In this document: piece by piece, positions 42,517 through 50,438 of the stretch
How positions within the stretch are numbered: position 1 is the first letter of the stretch
How the letters are laid out: every line of letters begins with the position of its first letter
Source: Vibrio sp. RE88
Lineage (GTDB): Bacteria > Pseudomonadota > Gammaproteobacteria > Enterobacterales > Vibrionaceae
DNA length: 64,000 nt
Assembly: GCF_013113835.1 (NCBI RefSeq)
Contig: NZ_VTYQ01000003.1
Location: 124,001-188,000 of the forward strand
Direction: 5' to 3'
Made by a program: the position numbers and the translations under genes
Notes under the pieces: generated by a model
Databases searched by the model: none
What the model saw: the letters and a program-made list of their open reading frames with translations, nothing else
What the model was told of the DNA's origin: nothing

Positions 42517-43304
42517 AATTCACCAACATACCTAATAGAGCTTGTACTAAACTTCGGTTGCGCACTTTTAACTATCTTGTCATCAAAAGAAAAATCACAG
42601 TGCATTCTGGAACTATCAGATACATACTCGCAGCCTAGTAGTTCATAAACCTTTTCAATCTTTTGCGTCACTTCAGTTTGATTTCTATCGTTAATCACAA
42701 TTGTTGCATTTTTATTGATATTCTTTTTAATGTTCTCAACCACTTTAGGAATATCTTCATCTGATATTTCTGATAATAAGTAAGAAGCAATAACCAAATC
42801 TATTTTTCCACCAACTTTAATTTCATGTTTAGCGACATCATGATTTGCTTTAATGTATTTTACCCTTATATCATCAGGAAATGCATGAGTAATAATGCTT
42901 GGTGAAATTTCATTCCATTCTTCACACCTGTCGACTCGCACAATATTAACTCTCGTGACGGATCTCTTGTTGAACAAACGACAATTTACTAACCACTTAT
43001 TGAACGCTGCGTTATCCGTTCCCGGCCCACCACCTAAACACATTACATTCAGTACTTTCTTATCAAGCAGCATGTTTTCACGTTTAGACGAAATTAGATC
43101 CAGAGCACTTCTAACCTCTTTTACATGAACAGGTAAATACCTGACAACATAAAGCTTTCGTTTATTTTCACAATCGTAGTCTATTTCAGTTGCTTCAAAG
43201 TAGTTATCTCTCAGGCAAACAACACAGTCACTCTTGTCTGCTTCACACTCATTAAATGATTCAAAGTCTACTTCACCGAAAAATTTATTGATGATTTTAT
43301 TCAT
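42513..43304 (-). CDS. SAM-dependent methyltransferase-like protein paired with DUF1848
   Basis: 263 residues from MNKIINKFFGEVDFES. Motif I is VLNVMCLGGGPGTDNAAFNKWL, an acidic strand-2 end follows (VNIVRVDRCEEW), then KIDLVIASYLLSEISDEDIPKVVENI as motif IV and post-motif. The N-terminal 60 residues carry C-x-V-x-V-C in DKSDCVVCLRDNYF. Its TGA stop overlaps the start of the DUF1848 gene. The target of methylation, if any, is unknown. The longer frame upstream is not supported. Confidence 0.72.
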   Translation of the reverse strand: MNKIINKFFGEVDFESFNECEADKSDCVVCLRDNYFEATEIDYDCENKRKLYVVRYLPVHVKEVRSALDLISSKRENMLLDKKVLNVMCLGGGPGTDNAAFNKWLVNCRLFNKRSVTRVNIVRVDRCEEWNEISPSIITHAFPDDIRVKYIKANHDVAKHEIKVGGKIDLVIASYLLSEISDEDIPKVVENIKKNINKNATIVINDRNQTEVTQKIEKVYELLGCEYVSDSSRMHCDFSFDDKIVKSAQPKFSTSSIRYVGEL

Positions 43305-43377
43305 TACATTACTCTCTGTTTTTCCGATTATAAGTACAATGAACAAAATTTCCTTGATCGACGCCAAATAAGTCGTA

Positions 43378-43497
43378 TAATGCCCTGTTAAGGTGTGAGC
43401 AACGCAATACCGAAGCTCCCGCATACCACCTTAAACACTAAAACCAACGCATAGTAAAAATGCCACGCGTTGCGAATCACTCTTAAACAGTTTGTTA
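43378..43497 (-). repeat. attC site 27, mutated R' core
   Basis: TAATGCCCTG in place of TAACGCCCTG; otherwise standard common family. Supplies the stop of the broken gene at 43495. Confidence 0.9.
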
Positions 43498-44034
43498 TAC
43501 CTGTTCTATTAGCTTCACGGTGCCCAAACCATCAATGACTACACGCCATTGCTTATTTTGGCAATCAAAGTAGAAACCTTTTAAGCCTGCAAATTTCTCG
43601 AAGCTACCAACACTATGAATTGAGTCACAGCGAATAAATACAGCGTCACTCGCTTCTGTTTCAGTAAGCAGCGCTTCAACAGACTTTACGAACAAGACTT
43701 CTTCAGGTAATGAAATAATCCGATGATTTCGAGACAGTAACTTGTGAAGCTTTACGAAGTGTCCCTTTATACGAGACTATTCTTCGATAGACTCCCTTAC
43801 ACGCTTGTGTGTTTCCGGAATAACAAAACCCACCAAGCCTAGAACTGAAAGAACTTGTATTACTGTAACTGGGTAATCAGCCCCCCGACCAATGTTGCTT
43901 TCTCGAATTGAAAGCTCAATTGGTAGAGCAGATTTGCTAAGTAACTCTCTAATTGAGGCTTCAATGCCATCAGTTTGCTCATGCCAATCAAGACCATAAG
44001 CAGGATCTTTGTAAGTACCTAGTACAATGTCCAT
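43495..44034 (-). pseudogene. cassette gene interrupted by an in-frame TAG
   Basis: From ATG 44034 the frame reads MDIVLGTYKDPAYGLDWHEQTDGIEA..., a membrane segment (VIQVLSVLGLVGFVIPE) and HKRVRESIEE, then TAG (43777-43779). The same frame stays open after it: SRIKGHFVKLHKLLSRNHRII to WRVVIDGLGTVKLIEQV, ending in attC 27. No start codon with a ribosome site lies between. Relatives I remember have Trp after the ESxEE segment, so TGG to TAG is likely. Function of the family unknown. Confidence 0.6.
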
Positions 44035-44051
44035 TTTTCCCTCTAAAGGTA

Positions 44052-44171
44052 TAACGCCCAATTAAGGTGTGAAGCACGCTACCACAGAACTCAATTTGAC
44101 TACCGTAAACACTGAACTAAACCCAAACCAAAAATGCCAAGCGTGCTGAATCACTCTTAAATTGCTTGTTA
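44052..44171 (-). repeat. attC site 28
   Basis: CCCAATTAAGGTGTGAAGCACGC / GCGTGCTGAATCACTC variant; right end TTGCTTGTTATG. Supplies the stop at 44169. Confidence 0.9.
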
Positions 44172-44594
44172 TGTTTTGCTCTCTTTCTCAAACCACTGTT
44201 CGTAAATGGAATAATGCTTGGACTGCTGCTCTACGAACCGACTTTCATCAGAAGCACGCCTCTCACGCTTTGCAATTAGCCTTAGCTTATCGAAAATCAT
44301 GGCCTTATGCAGATGAACAAAAGCTTGGATTGTTTCTTCATTTCGCTGACTAAACATTATTCTGCAGTTTGTTTCTACTGCAGAGAATAGATCGTTTATG
44401 CAGTATGTTTCAGCTTGATCATACAAGCCTGCTTTTTGGAAATAAGGAATAATTTTACAGAACGCAGAGTGTGGATAACCTCCAACCCTTCCCATCTCCT
44501 TCACTACGGTTTTCAGCAACGAAATTGATGCTTCAAAATTCCCTGCTTTTGCTAATGCAGTGGCATCTTTTAGCTTTTTGTCGATAAGTGTCAT
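44169..44594 (-). CDS. helical hypothetical protein (cassette)
   Basis: 141 residues, entirely helical, starting MTLIDKKLKDATALAKAGNFEASISLLKTVV, like one TPR-type helix pair. Then HSAFCKIIPYFQKAGLYDQAETYCINDLF, a second pair. Basic C-terminus. Probably a short solenoid; no family named. The TAA stop is provided by attC 28. Confidence 0.65.
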   Translation of the reverse strand: MTLIDKKLKDATALAKAGNFEASISLLKTVVKEMGRVGGYPHSAFCKIIPYFQKAGLYDQAETYCINDLFSAVETNCRIMFSQRNEETIQAFVHLHKAMIFDKLRLIAKRERRASDESRFVEQQSKHYSIYEQWFEKESKT

Positions 44595-44612
44595 TTATCC
44601 CTCTGAGAAACA

Positions 44613-44734
44613 TAACGCCGCGTTAATGGGCAGACAACGCTACCACAAAGCTTAAGCCATTGTGACATAAACACTGATGCCAAACTGTGAGCCAAAACTG
44701 CCAAGCGTTGACTGTCCAATTAAACGCTTGGTTA
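44613..44734 (-). repeat. attC site 29
   Basis: CGCGTTAATGGGCAGACAACGC family. Closes ORF-less cassette copy B; very similar to sites 11 and 42. Confidence 0.93.
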
Positions 44735-45092
44735 TGGAAGCCTAAGACAACCAACATACTCACCGCAAAGCAAGAGCTCTGTGGCCACTAAACACCACAA
44801 ACCAGCATGCAGCAACCTAGTAAAGTCCAAAGAAGAAACCTAACAACAACGATACAGCCAACTAAAACAAAGAAGGGCCGCCCCACTGAAGCCAAGTACC
44901 AGCTAATTGCCGCAACACTAAACCCACTTGGGAACCGGATGCAAACGGCGGATTAGCCTGTGCGGAAGACAGAAAGCGGCTTTTCAACAGAGATTAAAAT
45001 CTGGAATCTTGTGGATATGCAGAAACTACCAAGAAACTCGCAGCGAACGCTGAACCAACAAACCAAAAAAAGAACTCTATCTTGCTGCACCA
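44735..45092 (-). other. ORF-less repeated cassette, copy B
   Basis: The most diverged of three copies. Small insertions and deletions against A and C (e.g. AAGAGCTCTG for ATGGGCTCATT) shift both candidate frames, while the blocks AAAGAAGGGCCGCCCCAC and AGCTAATTGCCGC stay intact. This argues against a protein product. Confidence 0.68.
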
Positions 45093-45212
45093 TAACGCCC
45101 TGTTAAGGGGTGAGCAACGCAATACCGAAGCCGCCGAAAACCACCTTAATCACTAAATTCAACGCATAGTAAAAATGCCACGCGTTGCGAATCTCTCTTA
45201 AACAGTTTGTTA
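45093..45212 (-). repeat. attC site 30
   Basis: Common family (CCCTGTTAAGGGGTGAGCAACGC); CCGAAAACC in the centre. Supplies the stop of the DUF1643 gene. Confidence 0.93.
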
Positions 45213-45842
45213 GCTTGTTAAGCGTTTAAGTTGTTCATTTATATCACGAACCCATTCCCGCTGCTTTTCTTTTGAACGAGGTAACGGGTGGTAGAAAAGA
45301 CCTTTTTTACTCTTGTTTCCAGCTATTCGATACGCATCAAACTTAGAGACTGCTCGGGATGTTAGAAAACGTAGTTTGTAATTAACCCCACTAGCAAAAA
45401 CAACTGAGGATGTCTTACATTTTTCTAAAATCTGATCCAGTTCTTCGCTCCTATTCTCGGAGAAGATCGAGTGCCTGTCGCCAAACGAGCCAAATGAAAG
45501 CCCCTTTAACTTTCTTGTAAACAGACTACTTTTCGATTCTCTTACATCTGATAAATTTATAACAATAGCAGTGCGAAAGTTGTTATCGGCCATGACCTTC
45601 ATAATTTGAGATTGAGTATTATCTGGCTTTGTCAGCACACATGATTTTGAGAATATTGTGACTTTAACATTCTGGTCTTTTGGTTCAGAACTACCTGGAT
45701 TCATCATAACCATTAGTAAATCAATCTGGGTGTCATCCGAAATATCATCTAAGTCTGTAATTAGGAGCACATCCCGAAAATTTAGTTCACTAGATGAGTA
45801 GAAATGCCCATAACACTTATAATTCATATTACTATCACTCAT
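45210..45842 (-). CDS. DUF1643 family protein
   Basis: About 210 residues. LLMVMMNPGSSEPKD, then KPDNTQSQIMKVMADNNFRTAIVINLSDVRESKSS and a C-terminal YHPLPRSKEKQREWVRDINEQL match DUF1643 (M-x-N-P-S, D-x-T...N-L). Function unknown; the domain is often found near mobile elements. The start is uncertain between ATG 45887, 45842 and 45827. The stop is the TAA of attC 30. Confidence 0.75.
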   Translation of the reverse strand: MSDSNMNYKCYGHFYSSSELNFRDVLLITDLDDISDDTQIDLLMVMMNPGSSEPKDQNVKVTIFSKSCVLTKPDNTQSQIMKVMADNNFRTAIVINLSDVRESKSSLFTRKLKGLSFGSFGDRHSIFSENRSEELDQILEKCKTSSVVFASGVNYKLRFLTSRAVSKFDAYRIAGNKSKKGLFYHPLPRSKEKQREWVRDINEQLKRLTS

Positions 45843-45894
45843 AAAATTGATTCTAATTTTGACGCGAATAGCCTCAAATATTGACATCGCAAGC

Positions 45895-46014
45895 TAACGC
45901 CCTGTTAAGGGGTGAGCAACGCAATACCGTAGCCGCCACAGACCACCTTAAACACTAAAACCAACGCATAGTGAAAATGCCACGCGTTGCGAATCCCTCT
46001 TGAACAGTTTGTTA
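45895..46014 (-). repeat. attC site 31
   Basis: Common family; CCGTAGCCGCCACAGACC centre; right end CAGTTTGTTATA supplies the stop of the broken small gene. Confidence 0.93.
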
Positions 46015-46265
46015 TACTCTAACTCTCTGATCGACTTGCGTTTGCAGATCATCAAACTCGTTTTCAGTCATTTGCTTCTCTAAGATCACTTTATATGTAT
46101 CGCTACCTTGAGCTTCTAATATAGTATTGAGCCACTTCTTACTTATGTATCTACTGTATTTTCCGCCCACTTTGTGTGATCTATGATGTTTGCCCTAGAA
46201 ATTACTTTTCCCATATTAGAATTAAATAACACCAGTGCCTTTTTAGCTTGATTACTCAAAGTCAT
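46012..46265 (-). pseudogene. small cassette gene with a 2-base (CA) frameshift
   Basis: ATG 46265 follows AAGGAG and reads MTLSNQAKKALVLFNSNMGKVISRANIIDH, then goes out of frame and stops after about 40 codons. Dropping one CA from the CACACA run (plus strand TGTGTG at 46173-46178) restores the frame: VGGKYSRYISKKWLNTILEA through QTQVDQRVRV, ending exactly at the attC R'' stop. Intact length would be about 83 residues. Family unknown. Confidence 0.62.
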
Positions 46266-46314
46266 AAATAACTCCTTGATTTTTGACAACTATTGATCTT
46301 TGCGTTTTAGAGCA

Positions 46315-46434
46315 TAACGCCTTGTTAAGGGGTGAGCAACGCAATACCAAAGCCGCCGCATACCGCCTTAAACACTAAAACCAACGCATAGTAAAAATGC
46401 CACGCGTTGCGAATCCCTCTTGAACAATTTGTTA
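46315..46434 (-). repeat. attC site 32
   Basis: CCTTGTTAAGGGGTGAGCAACGC; right end CAATTTGTTATG, a compensating pair of changes (CTTG/CAAT) within the outer stem. Confidence 0.93.
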
Positions 46435-46439
46435 TGTGT

Positions 46440-46865
46440 TTACTCTAAGTAACCCTCGGAAGCAATTGCGACCGATTGAAAGTACAACCCTTCACCTTCT
46501 TCTAAGTCTGGAAGAGTTGGACGCCAGAAGGATAACTGAAGCTCTTTAAATACGTAGCTATAGCCTAACTCTGGATCAGAATGATCATAGTTACCTTCTA
46601 GCTGAATTCGTTCGAGCACATTAGTCGCTAATGTTCTATGTACGTCAAAGCCAAGCAATGTCGTTGAAAACAACTCAGAAGCAGCGGCTTCAATGAACTC
46701 AACTCTTCCTTCATTATCAAAATCTACCATGAGACCGTCTAAAAAATGATGGCGATGTCCATAGATGCAATCAGGAGCTCCGATAACATTGTTCACTTCA
46801 GTTTCTGTCATACCGAGTTTAACTGGACCAATTGAGTTTCCTAGTTTAATTTCGAAAATTTCCAT
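46440..46865 (-). CDS. hypothetical protein (cassette)
   Basis: 141 residues. IGPVKLGMTETEVNNVIGAPDCI near the start is a SmpA/BamE-like short motif (G-M-T..V...G.P) found in many unassigned cytoplasmic proteins. The remainder is beta-rich and acidic (YSYVFKELQLSFWRPTLPDLEEGEG). No signal peptide, so it is not BamE. Likely an immunity-like or housekeeping-unrelated cassette protein; function unknown. Confidence 0.62.
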   Translation of the reverse strand: MEIFEIKLGNSIGPVKLGMTETEVNNVIGAPDCIYGHRHHFLDGLMVDFDNEGRVEFIEAAASELFSTTLLGFDVHRTLATNVLERIQLEGNYDHSDPELGYSYVFKELQLSFWRPTLPDLEEGEGLYFQSVAIASEGYLE

Positions 46866-46883
46866 TTTTATCCTAAAAACACA

Positions 46884-47005
46884 TAACGCCCAATTAAGGG
46901 GTGAACAACGCTACCACCCAACCTAAAACATTGTGCCATAAACACTAAATTTGAAGTAGAAGCAAAAGTGCCAAGCGTTGTGAATCCCTCTTAAATTGCT
47001 TGTTA
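46884..47005 (-). repeat. attC site 33
   Basis: CCCAATTAAGGGGTGAACAACGC family, nearly identical over its full length to site 13. Confidence 0.93.
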
Positions 47006-47008
47006 TGT

Positions 47009-47467
47009 TTAGTCGTCTCGTTTGCCATGTTTAGGTCTTAACCCGCTAGGCCAAGTACCGTTAGCTACTGGGATAGAACCATACATTTCATAGAAATTAT
47101 CTATTAGATCTGCTTCAAGCTTATTTGGATTTTGTCTACCTCTGGTTGAGTACCATGCAATAGATAAACCATAAGCAGCTCCATATTGATACCTAGGCCA
47201 CCAGTATGCGTCGTGTTCTTCCATTGCTTGCTTAGTGTAAGTCAGATGATCCTTGATACGTTTGCGTAGGTTTTTTGATTGACCTACATAAAATACAGGC
47301 GACGCTCCCCAAGGATACACAAGTTTAGTACCATCCGATGTACCAAGCACATAGGCTCCTGAATGTTCGGGAACTATAGACAAATCAAAATCATCATCTA
47401 ATACTCGTTCGTCAAACCCATCAGGCCATCGTCTATCAACGAAAAACCTGAGATGAAAATCTCTCAT
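47009..47467 (-). CDS. GIY-YIG nuclease-like protein (cassette)
   Basis: 152 residues. SGAYVLGT...FYVGQSKNLRKRIKDHL shows the two GIY-YIG strands (G-A-Y and Y-V-G) and the following Arg and His. KLEADLIDNFYEMYGSIPVANG holds the metal Glu and the final Asn. The domain is nearly the whole protein, like the YhbQ class. Could be a repair or restriction-type nuclease. Confidence 0.78.
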   Translation of the reverse strand: MRDFHLRFFVDRRWPDGFDERVLDDDFDLSIVPEHSGAYVLGTSDGTKLVYPWGASPVFYVGQSKNLRKRIKDHLTYTKQAMEEHDAYWWPRYQYGAAYGLSIAWYSTRGRQNPNKLEADLIDNFYEMYGSIPVANGTWPSGLRPKHGKRDD

Positions 47468-47502
47468 TACTCCCTCTCATGTCCGAGTTTTGCCATTAAA
47501 CA

Positions 47503-47622
47503 TAACGCCCTGTTAAGGAGTGAGCAACGCAATACCAATGCCGCCGTATACCACCTTAATCACTAAAATCAACGCATAGTAAAAATGCCACGCGTTGCGA
47601 ATCCCTCTTGAACAGTTTGTTA
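47503..47622 (-). repeat. attC site 34
   Basis: CCCTGTTAAGGAGTGAGCAACGC; common family. Supplies the stop of the DUF523 gene. Confidence 0.93.
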
Positions 47623-48108
47623 GCTATTTTTTTCCAACGCCTCTCGGAGCTTAGCTATCGTATGTTGACTGTAGACTTTAATTCCATTGCTCTCTAACAA
47701 TGCAGTAGCTACCCCTGAGCCATCGATTTTGCTCCCGTTGAATGTACCGTCATAAATTTTTGAACTGCCACAGGAAGGGCTGCCTTCAGCGAGTATCGCG
47801 TACTTTATTTGCTGTTTTTTGCAAAGCTCCAAGGCGTTCTCTGCCCCACTTACAAATTGTTCAGTAACATCAATACCATCATTTCCAACAACGTTTGCCA
47901 AACCATCAAGCACATCAACACCTTTACCAGTAATGATTTCGGCAGGTGCTCTAGGAATAGGTAAACCTGCTGAGACTTCGGGGCAAAAGGTCACTAGTTC
48001 TGCGTTTGACTTGAGCCATAGTAACTCAGGCTCTTTGACTGATAAACAGCTCGCATTGTATCTAACGTTGTTTCCAACCAGACATGAACTAACGAGAACT
48101 TTTACCAC
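47620..48108 (-). CDS. DUF523 (TudS-type) Fe-S protein
   Basis: 162 residues. VLVSSCLVGNNVRYNASC opens the protein, with FCPEVSAGLPIPRAPAEI and AEGSPSCGSSKIYDGTFNG after it. The three conserved cysteines (SSC, FCPE, SCGS) fit the [4Fe-4S] cluster of TudS, a thiouracil desulfurase, to which DUF523 belongs. Starts at GTG 48108 behind AAAGGAG. So it may remove sulfur from thiolated pyrimidines. Confidence 0.82.
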   Translation of the reverse strand: MVKVLVSSCLVGNNVRYNASCLSVKEPELLWLKSNAELVTFCPEVSAGLPIPRAPAEIITGKGVDVLDGLANVVGNDGIDVTEQFVSGAENALELCKKQQIKYAILAEGSPSCGSSKIYDGTFNGSKIDGSGVATALLESNGIKVYSQHTIAKLREALEKNS

Positions 48109-48136
48109 TGGAACTCCTTTATATACTAGAAATAGC

Positions 48137-48256
48137 TAACGCCCTGTTAAGGTGTGAGCAACGCAATTACCGAAGTCCCGCATACCACCTTAAACACTAA
48201 AATAAACGCATAGTAAAAATGCCACGCGTTGCGAATCACTCTTAAACAGTTTGTTA
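48137..48256 (-). repeat. attC site 35
   Basis: Common family, centre CAATTACCGAAGTCCC (one base inserted, one lost). Supplies the stop of the nuclease-like gene. Confidence 0.92.
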
Positions 48257-49036
48257 GGTGCGTTTGCACAGTTTTTCAAAAAGCTCTCTTTCTTTAGCTG
48301 CAAATTCATGTCGTATTGACTCCGCAACCATTTCAGCTTCACTGGAAAACTTATCAAGTTCCGACTTAGTAATTACAGTTACTGTCGTAGACACTCTCTC
48401 AGGATGGTAGGAGCTAAATTGAAAACAACTGCGCTGTACTTCCTGAAGTTCTAACTCGCCATCTTGATTAAGCGAACATTCAAACAATGGAGAATCCACC
48501 ACGATTACAGGAAAACAATAACATAACCTGTCTGGCATATTACATGTGCGGTCTTTTATATAACCCAAACAAGCCTTGATTACCCCAATCGCTGCACCAT
48601 AGGCTGGGTCATGATCACCTCCCATAGCCTGTCGAAAGTCATAACCTGCATATTTCGATTTCTCTGTATAATCTCGGATATACGATAACTCGCCGTTAAC
48701 TAGTTTATCCGCAAAGGCTTCTCTTCCGGCATCTGAAGCTATACAGAAAGAATTTAATCGGTGGTAACTATCTGACAAAGTGTCGCCTTTTAGCACAACC
48801 CAAGGCTTTTTAGATGCTTTGCATTCCATGACATAAGCAATGTCTACTATACCTGTGCTGTTTTGATCTATATGTAACGCCAATACATCAATTTCTCGAC
48901 TTTTATCAGATTCAAAGTCTTTGTAGTAATGCGATTGATAAACGTCGAAGCTTTGTTTTCGGAAGCTAAGAGCTGTTTTCATTTCTAGTGGAAAGCCAGT
49001 TTTATTCATCCACTCTAGAACTTTGTTCGACAACAT
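48254..49036 (-). CDS. PD-(D/E)XK nuclease-like protein
   Basis: 260 residues. In residues 40-85 lie SREIDVLALHIDQ (the acidic D) and YVMECKASKKPW (E-x-K), the order of a PD-(D/E)XK core after a first helix with Glu. The rest (FPVIVVDSPLFECSL, VTVITKSELDKFSSE) looks like a family-specific C-terminal domain. Single cassette protein without a methylase, so perhaps a type IV or abortive nuclease. The stop is the attC 35 TAA. Confidence 0.65.
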   Translation of the reverse strand: MLSNKVLEWMNKTGFPLEMKTALSFRKQSFDVYQSHYYKDFESDKSREIDVLALHIDQNSTGIVDIAYVMECKASKKPWVVLKGDTLSDSYHRLNSFCIASDAGREAFADKLVNGELSYIRDYTEKSKYAGYDFRQAMGGDHDPAYGAAIGVIKACLGYIKDRTCNMPDRLCYCFPVIVVDSPLFECSLNQDGELELQEVQRSCFQFSSYHPERVSTTVTVITKSELDKFSSEAEMVAESIRHEFAAKERELFEKLCKRT

Positions 49037-49058
49037 TTAATTATTTCCTCTTAGCACC

Positions 49059-49181
49059 TAACGCCGCGTTAAGTAGTGAGCAACGCTAACCACCTAACTT
49101 AATCCTTTACACCGTAAACACTTAACCCAACATAGAATGCAAAACGCCAAGCGTTGGGAATCTGCCTTAAACGCCTTGTTA
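49059..49181 (-). repeat. attC site 36
   Basis: CGCGTTAAGTAGTGAGCAACGC / GCGTTGGGAATCTGCCTTAAACGCCTTGTTAG. Near to sites 40 and 49. Confidence 0.92.
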
Positions 49182-49208
49182 GCATTCGAGCTTAAACTTG
49201 GATACTTT

Positions 49209-49802
49209 TTATGGAGCAAAGTATCGAGCACACTCTGAAGCAGATAACCCAGGACAAGTTACTGCTTTCGCATCGAGCGCCTTGCGAGTTTTCTTTTTGT
49301 GGAGTTCCTGAATTACTAAGTATCCCCAATAACCTCTTTGTGCAGTAATTATAATTTCTTCTCCAACTGAAAAATAATGAGATGCTATGTCATTGGAATC
49401 ATATTTAAGCTCTCTTTCACCGTCGTTGATACACAGATACTTTATTCTCCCTGAGCGCTCACCTTTACAAGTAACCGTGTAGTTGATTTTTACTACATCG
49501 CCATCCACATACCTTTCATTTGAAATTGACATCCCAATTCTTATTAAGATAAACAGCGGAATAACCAGAATTGGTAACAAACGAATTGCAGAGTTGGGAC
49601 TCTTTCCATACTTTCCATGTTCCACTATTATGTTTTCAGCGCGTTTAACTCTTCTAATTTTATATATGTATAACATCGCAGTTAAAGATACTGCCAAGAA
49701 AGCTGAAACATAAGTCAAGACACCATTGTCGAGAGTATTGTGATATACCGAAACCCTTGCCTTAAACACAATAAACAATACAAAAATCAATGGAGCTATC
49801 AA
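49209..49802 (-). CDS. membrane protein (cassette)
   Basis: 197 residues. Three membrane segments: APLIFVLFIVFKA, LTYVSAFLAVSLTAMLYIY and LLPILVIPLFILIRIG. An extracytoplasmic domain of about 90 residues follows with a DUF3592-like flavour (VVKINYTVTCKGERSGRIKYLCIND, FSVGEEIIITAQRGYWGYLVI). No known function. Confidence 0.65.
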   Translation of the reverse strand: MIAPLIFVLFIVFKARVSVYHNTLDNGVLTYVSAFLAVSLTAMLYIYKIRRVKRAENIIVEHGKYGKSPNSAIRLLPILVIPLFILIRIGMSISNERYVDGDVVKINYTVTCKGERSGRIKYLCINDGERELKYDSNDIASHYFSVGEEIIITAQRGYWGYLVIQELHKKKTRKALDAKAVTCPGLSASECARYFAP

Positions 49803-49834
49803 TGATACAATCTGAATACTTCCTCCTAGAATGC

Positions 49835-49954
49835 TAACGCCGCGTTAATGGGCAGACAACGCTACCAAATACTTGAACCACTGTGACATAAACACAGAAT
49901 CAAACTGTGAACCAAAACTGCCAAGCGTTGACTGTCCAATTGAACGTTTGGTTA
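49835..49954 (-). repeat. attC site 37
   Basis: CGCGTTAATGGGCAGACAACGC family, right end CGTTTGGTTATG. Confidence 0.93.
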
Positions 49955-49956
49955 TG

Positions 49957-50307
49957 TCACTTGATAGCAATGGTTTCTAACTCTTCTCCGGCAAGTATAT
50001 TACTGTGCACATCTAAGCATTTCCCAGTCCCCCAAACCTGTACAGTTTTACCACTTGCGTGAGCTGACAAAACCATTGATAGCCACTGACCACCACCTGG
50101 ATTGGACGTGTCAAATACATAATGACCTCTATCCCCCATGTTGGAACACGTAGGCTGAGAGCTAGGAGTGGACGCCACCTTAAAGGTAACCATTGTTCCA
50201 TACCAAGGGCCCGACCTCACCTCTATGATTTTGGTATTTGGGACCTCGCTTGCTAAAACTGCACCAGATAACATTGCTCCCAGTATCAATATTAGTAATT
50301 TCTTCAT
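49957..50307 (-). CDS. small secreted protein, possibly AB5 B-subunit-like
   Basis: 116 residues from MKKLLILILGAMLSGAVLASE, a Sec signal peptide cut after ALA. The mature chain, about 95 residues, has two Cys pairs and the blocks SGPWYGTMVTFKVASTPSSQPTCSN and HYVFDTSNPGGGQWLSMVLSAHASGKTVQVWGTGKC. One long helix (SMVLSAHASG) between beta strands resembles the OB fold of AB5 B subunits of the subtilase-cytotoxin group; weak inference. AGGA precedes ATG 50307. Confidence 0.6.
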   Translation of the reverse strand: MKKLLILILGAMLSGAVLASEVPNTKIIEVRSGPWYGTMVTFKVASTPSSQPTCSNMGDRGHYVFDTSNPGGGQWLSMVLSAHASGKTVQVWGTGKCLDVHSNILAGEELETIAIK

Positions 50308-50338
50308 TATTATTTTCCTAACGCTTTCTCTTGTGACA

Positions 50339-50429
50339 TAACGCCGCATTAAGGTGTGAGCGGCGCTTGGCTATACTTGAGCGAAGCGAAACTGCCAATC
50401 GTTGCGAATCACTCTTAAATGCTTTGTTA
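50339..50429 (-). repeat. attC site 38, short form
   Basis: 91 bp with CTTGAGCGAAGCGAA centre; AACTGCCAATCG in place of AACGCCAAGCG. Closes the third cassette GNAT. Confidence 0.92.
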
Positions 50430-50438
50430 TGTTTGGTG

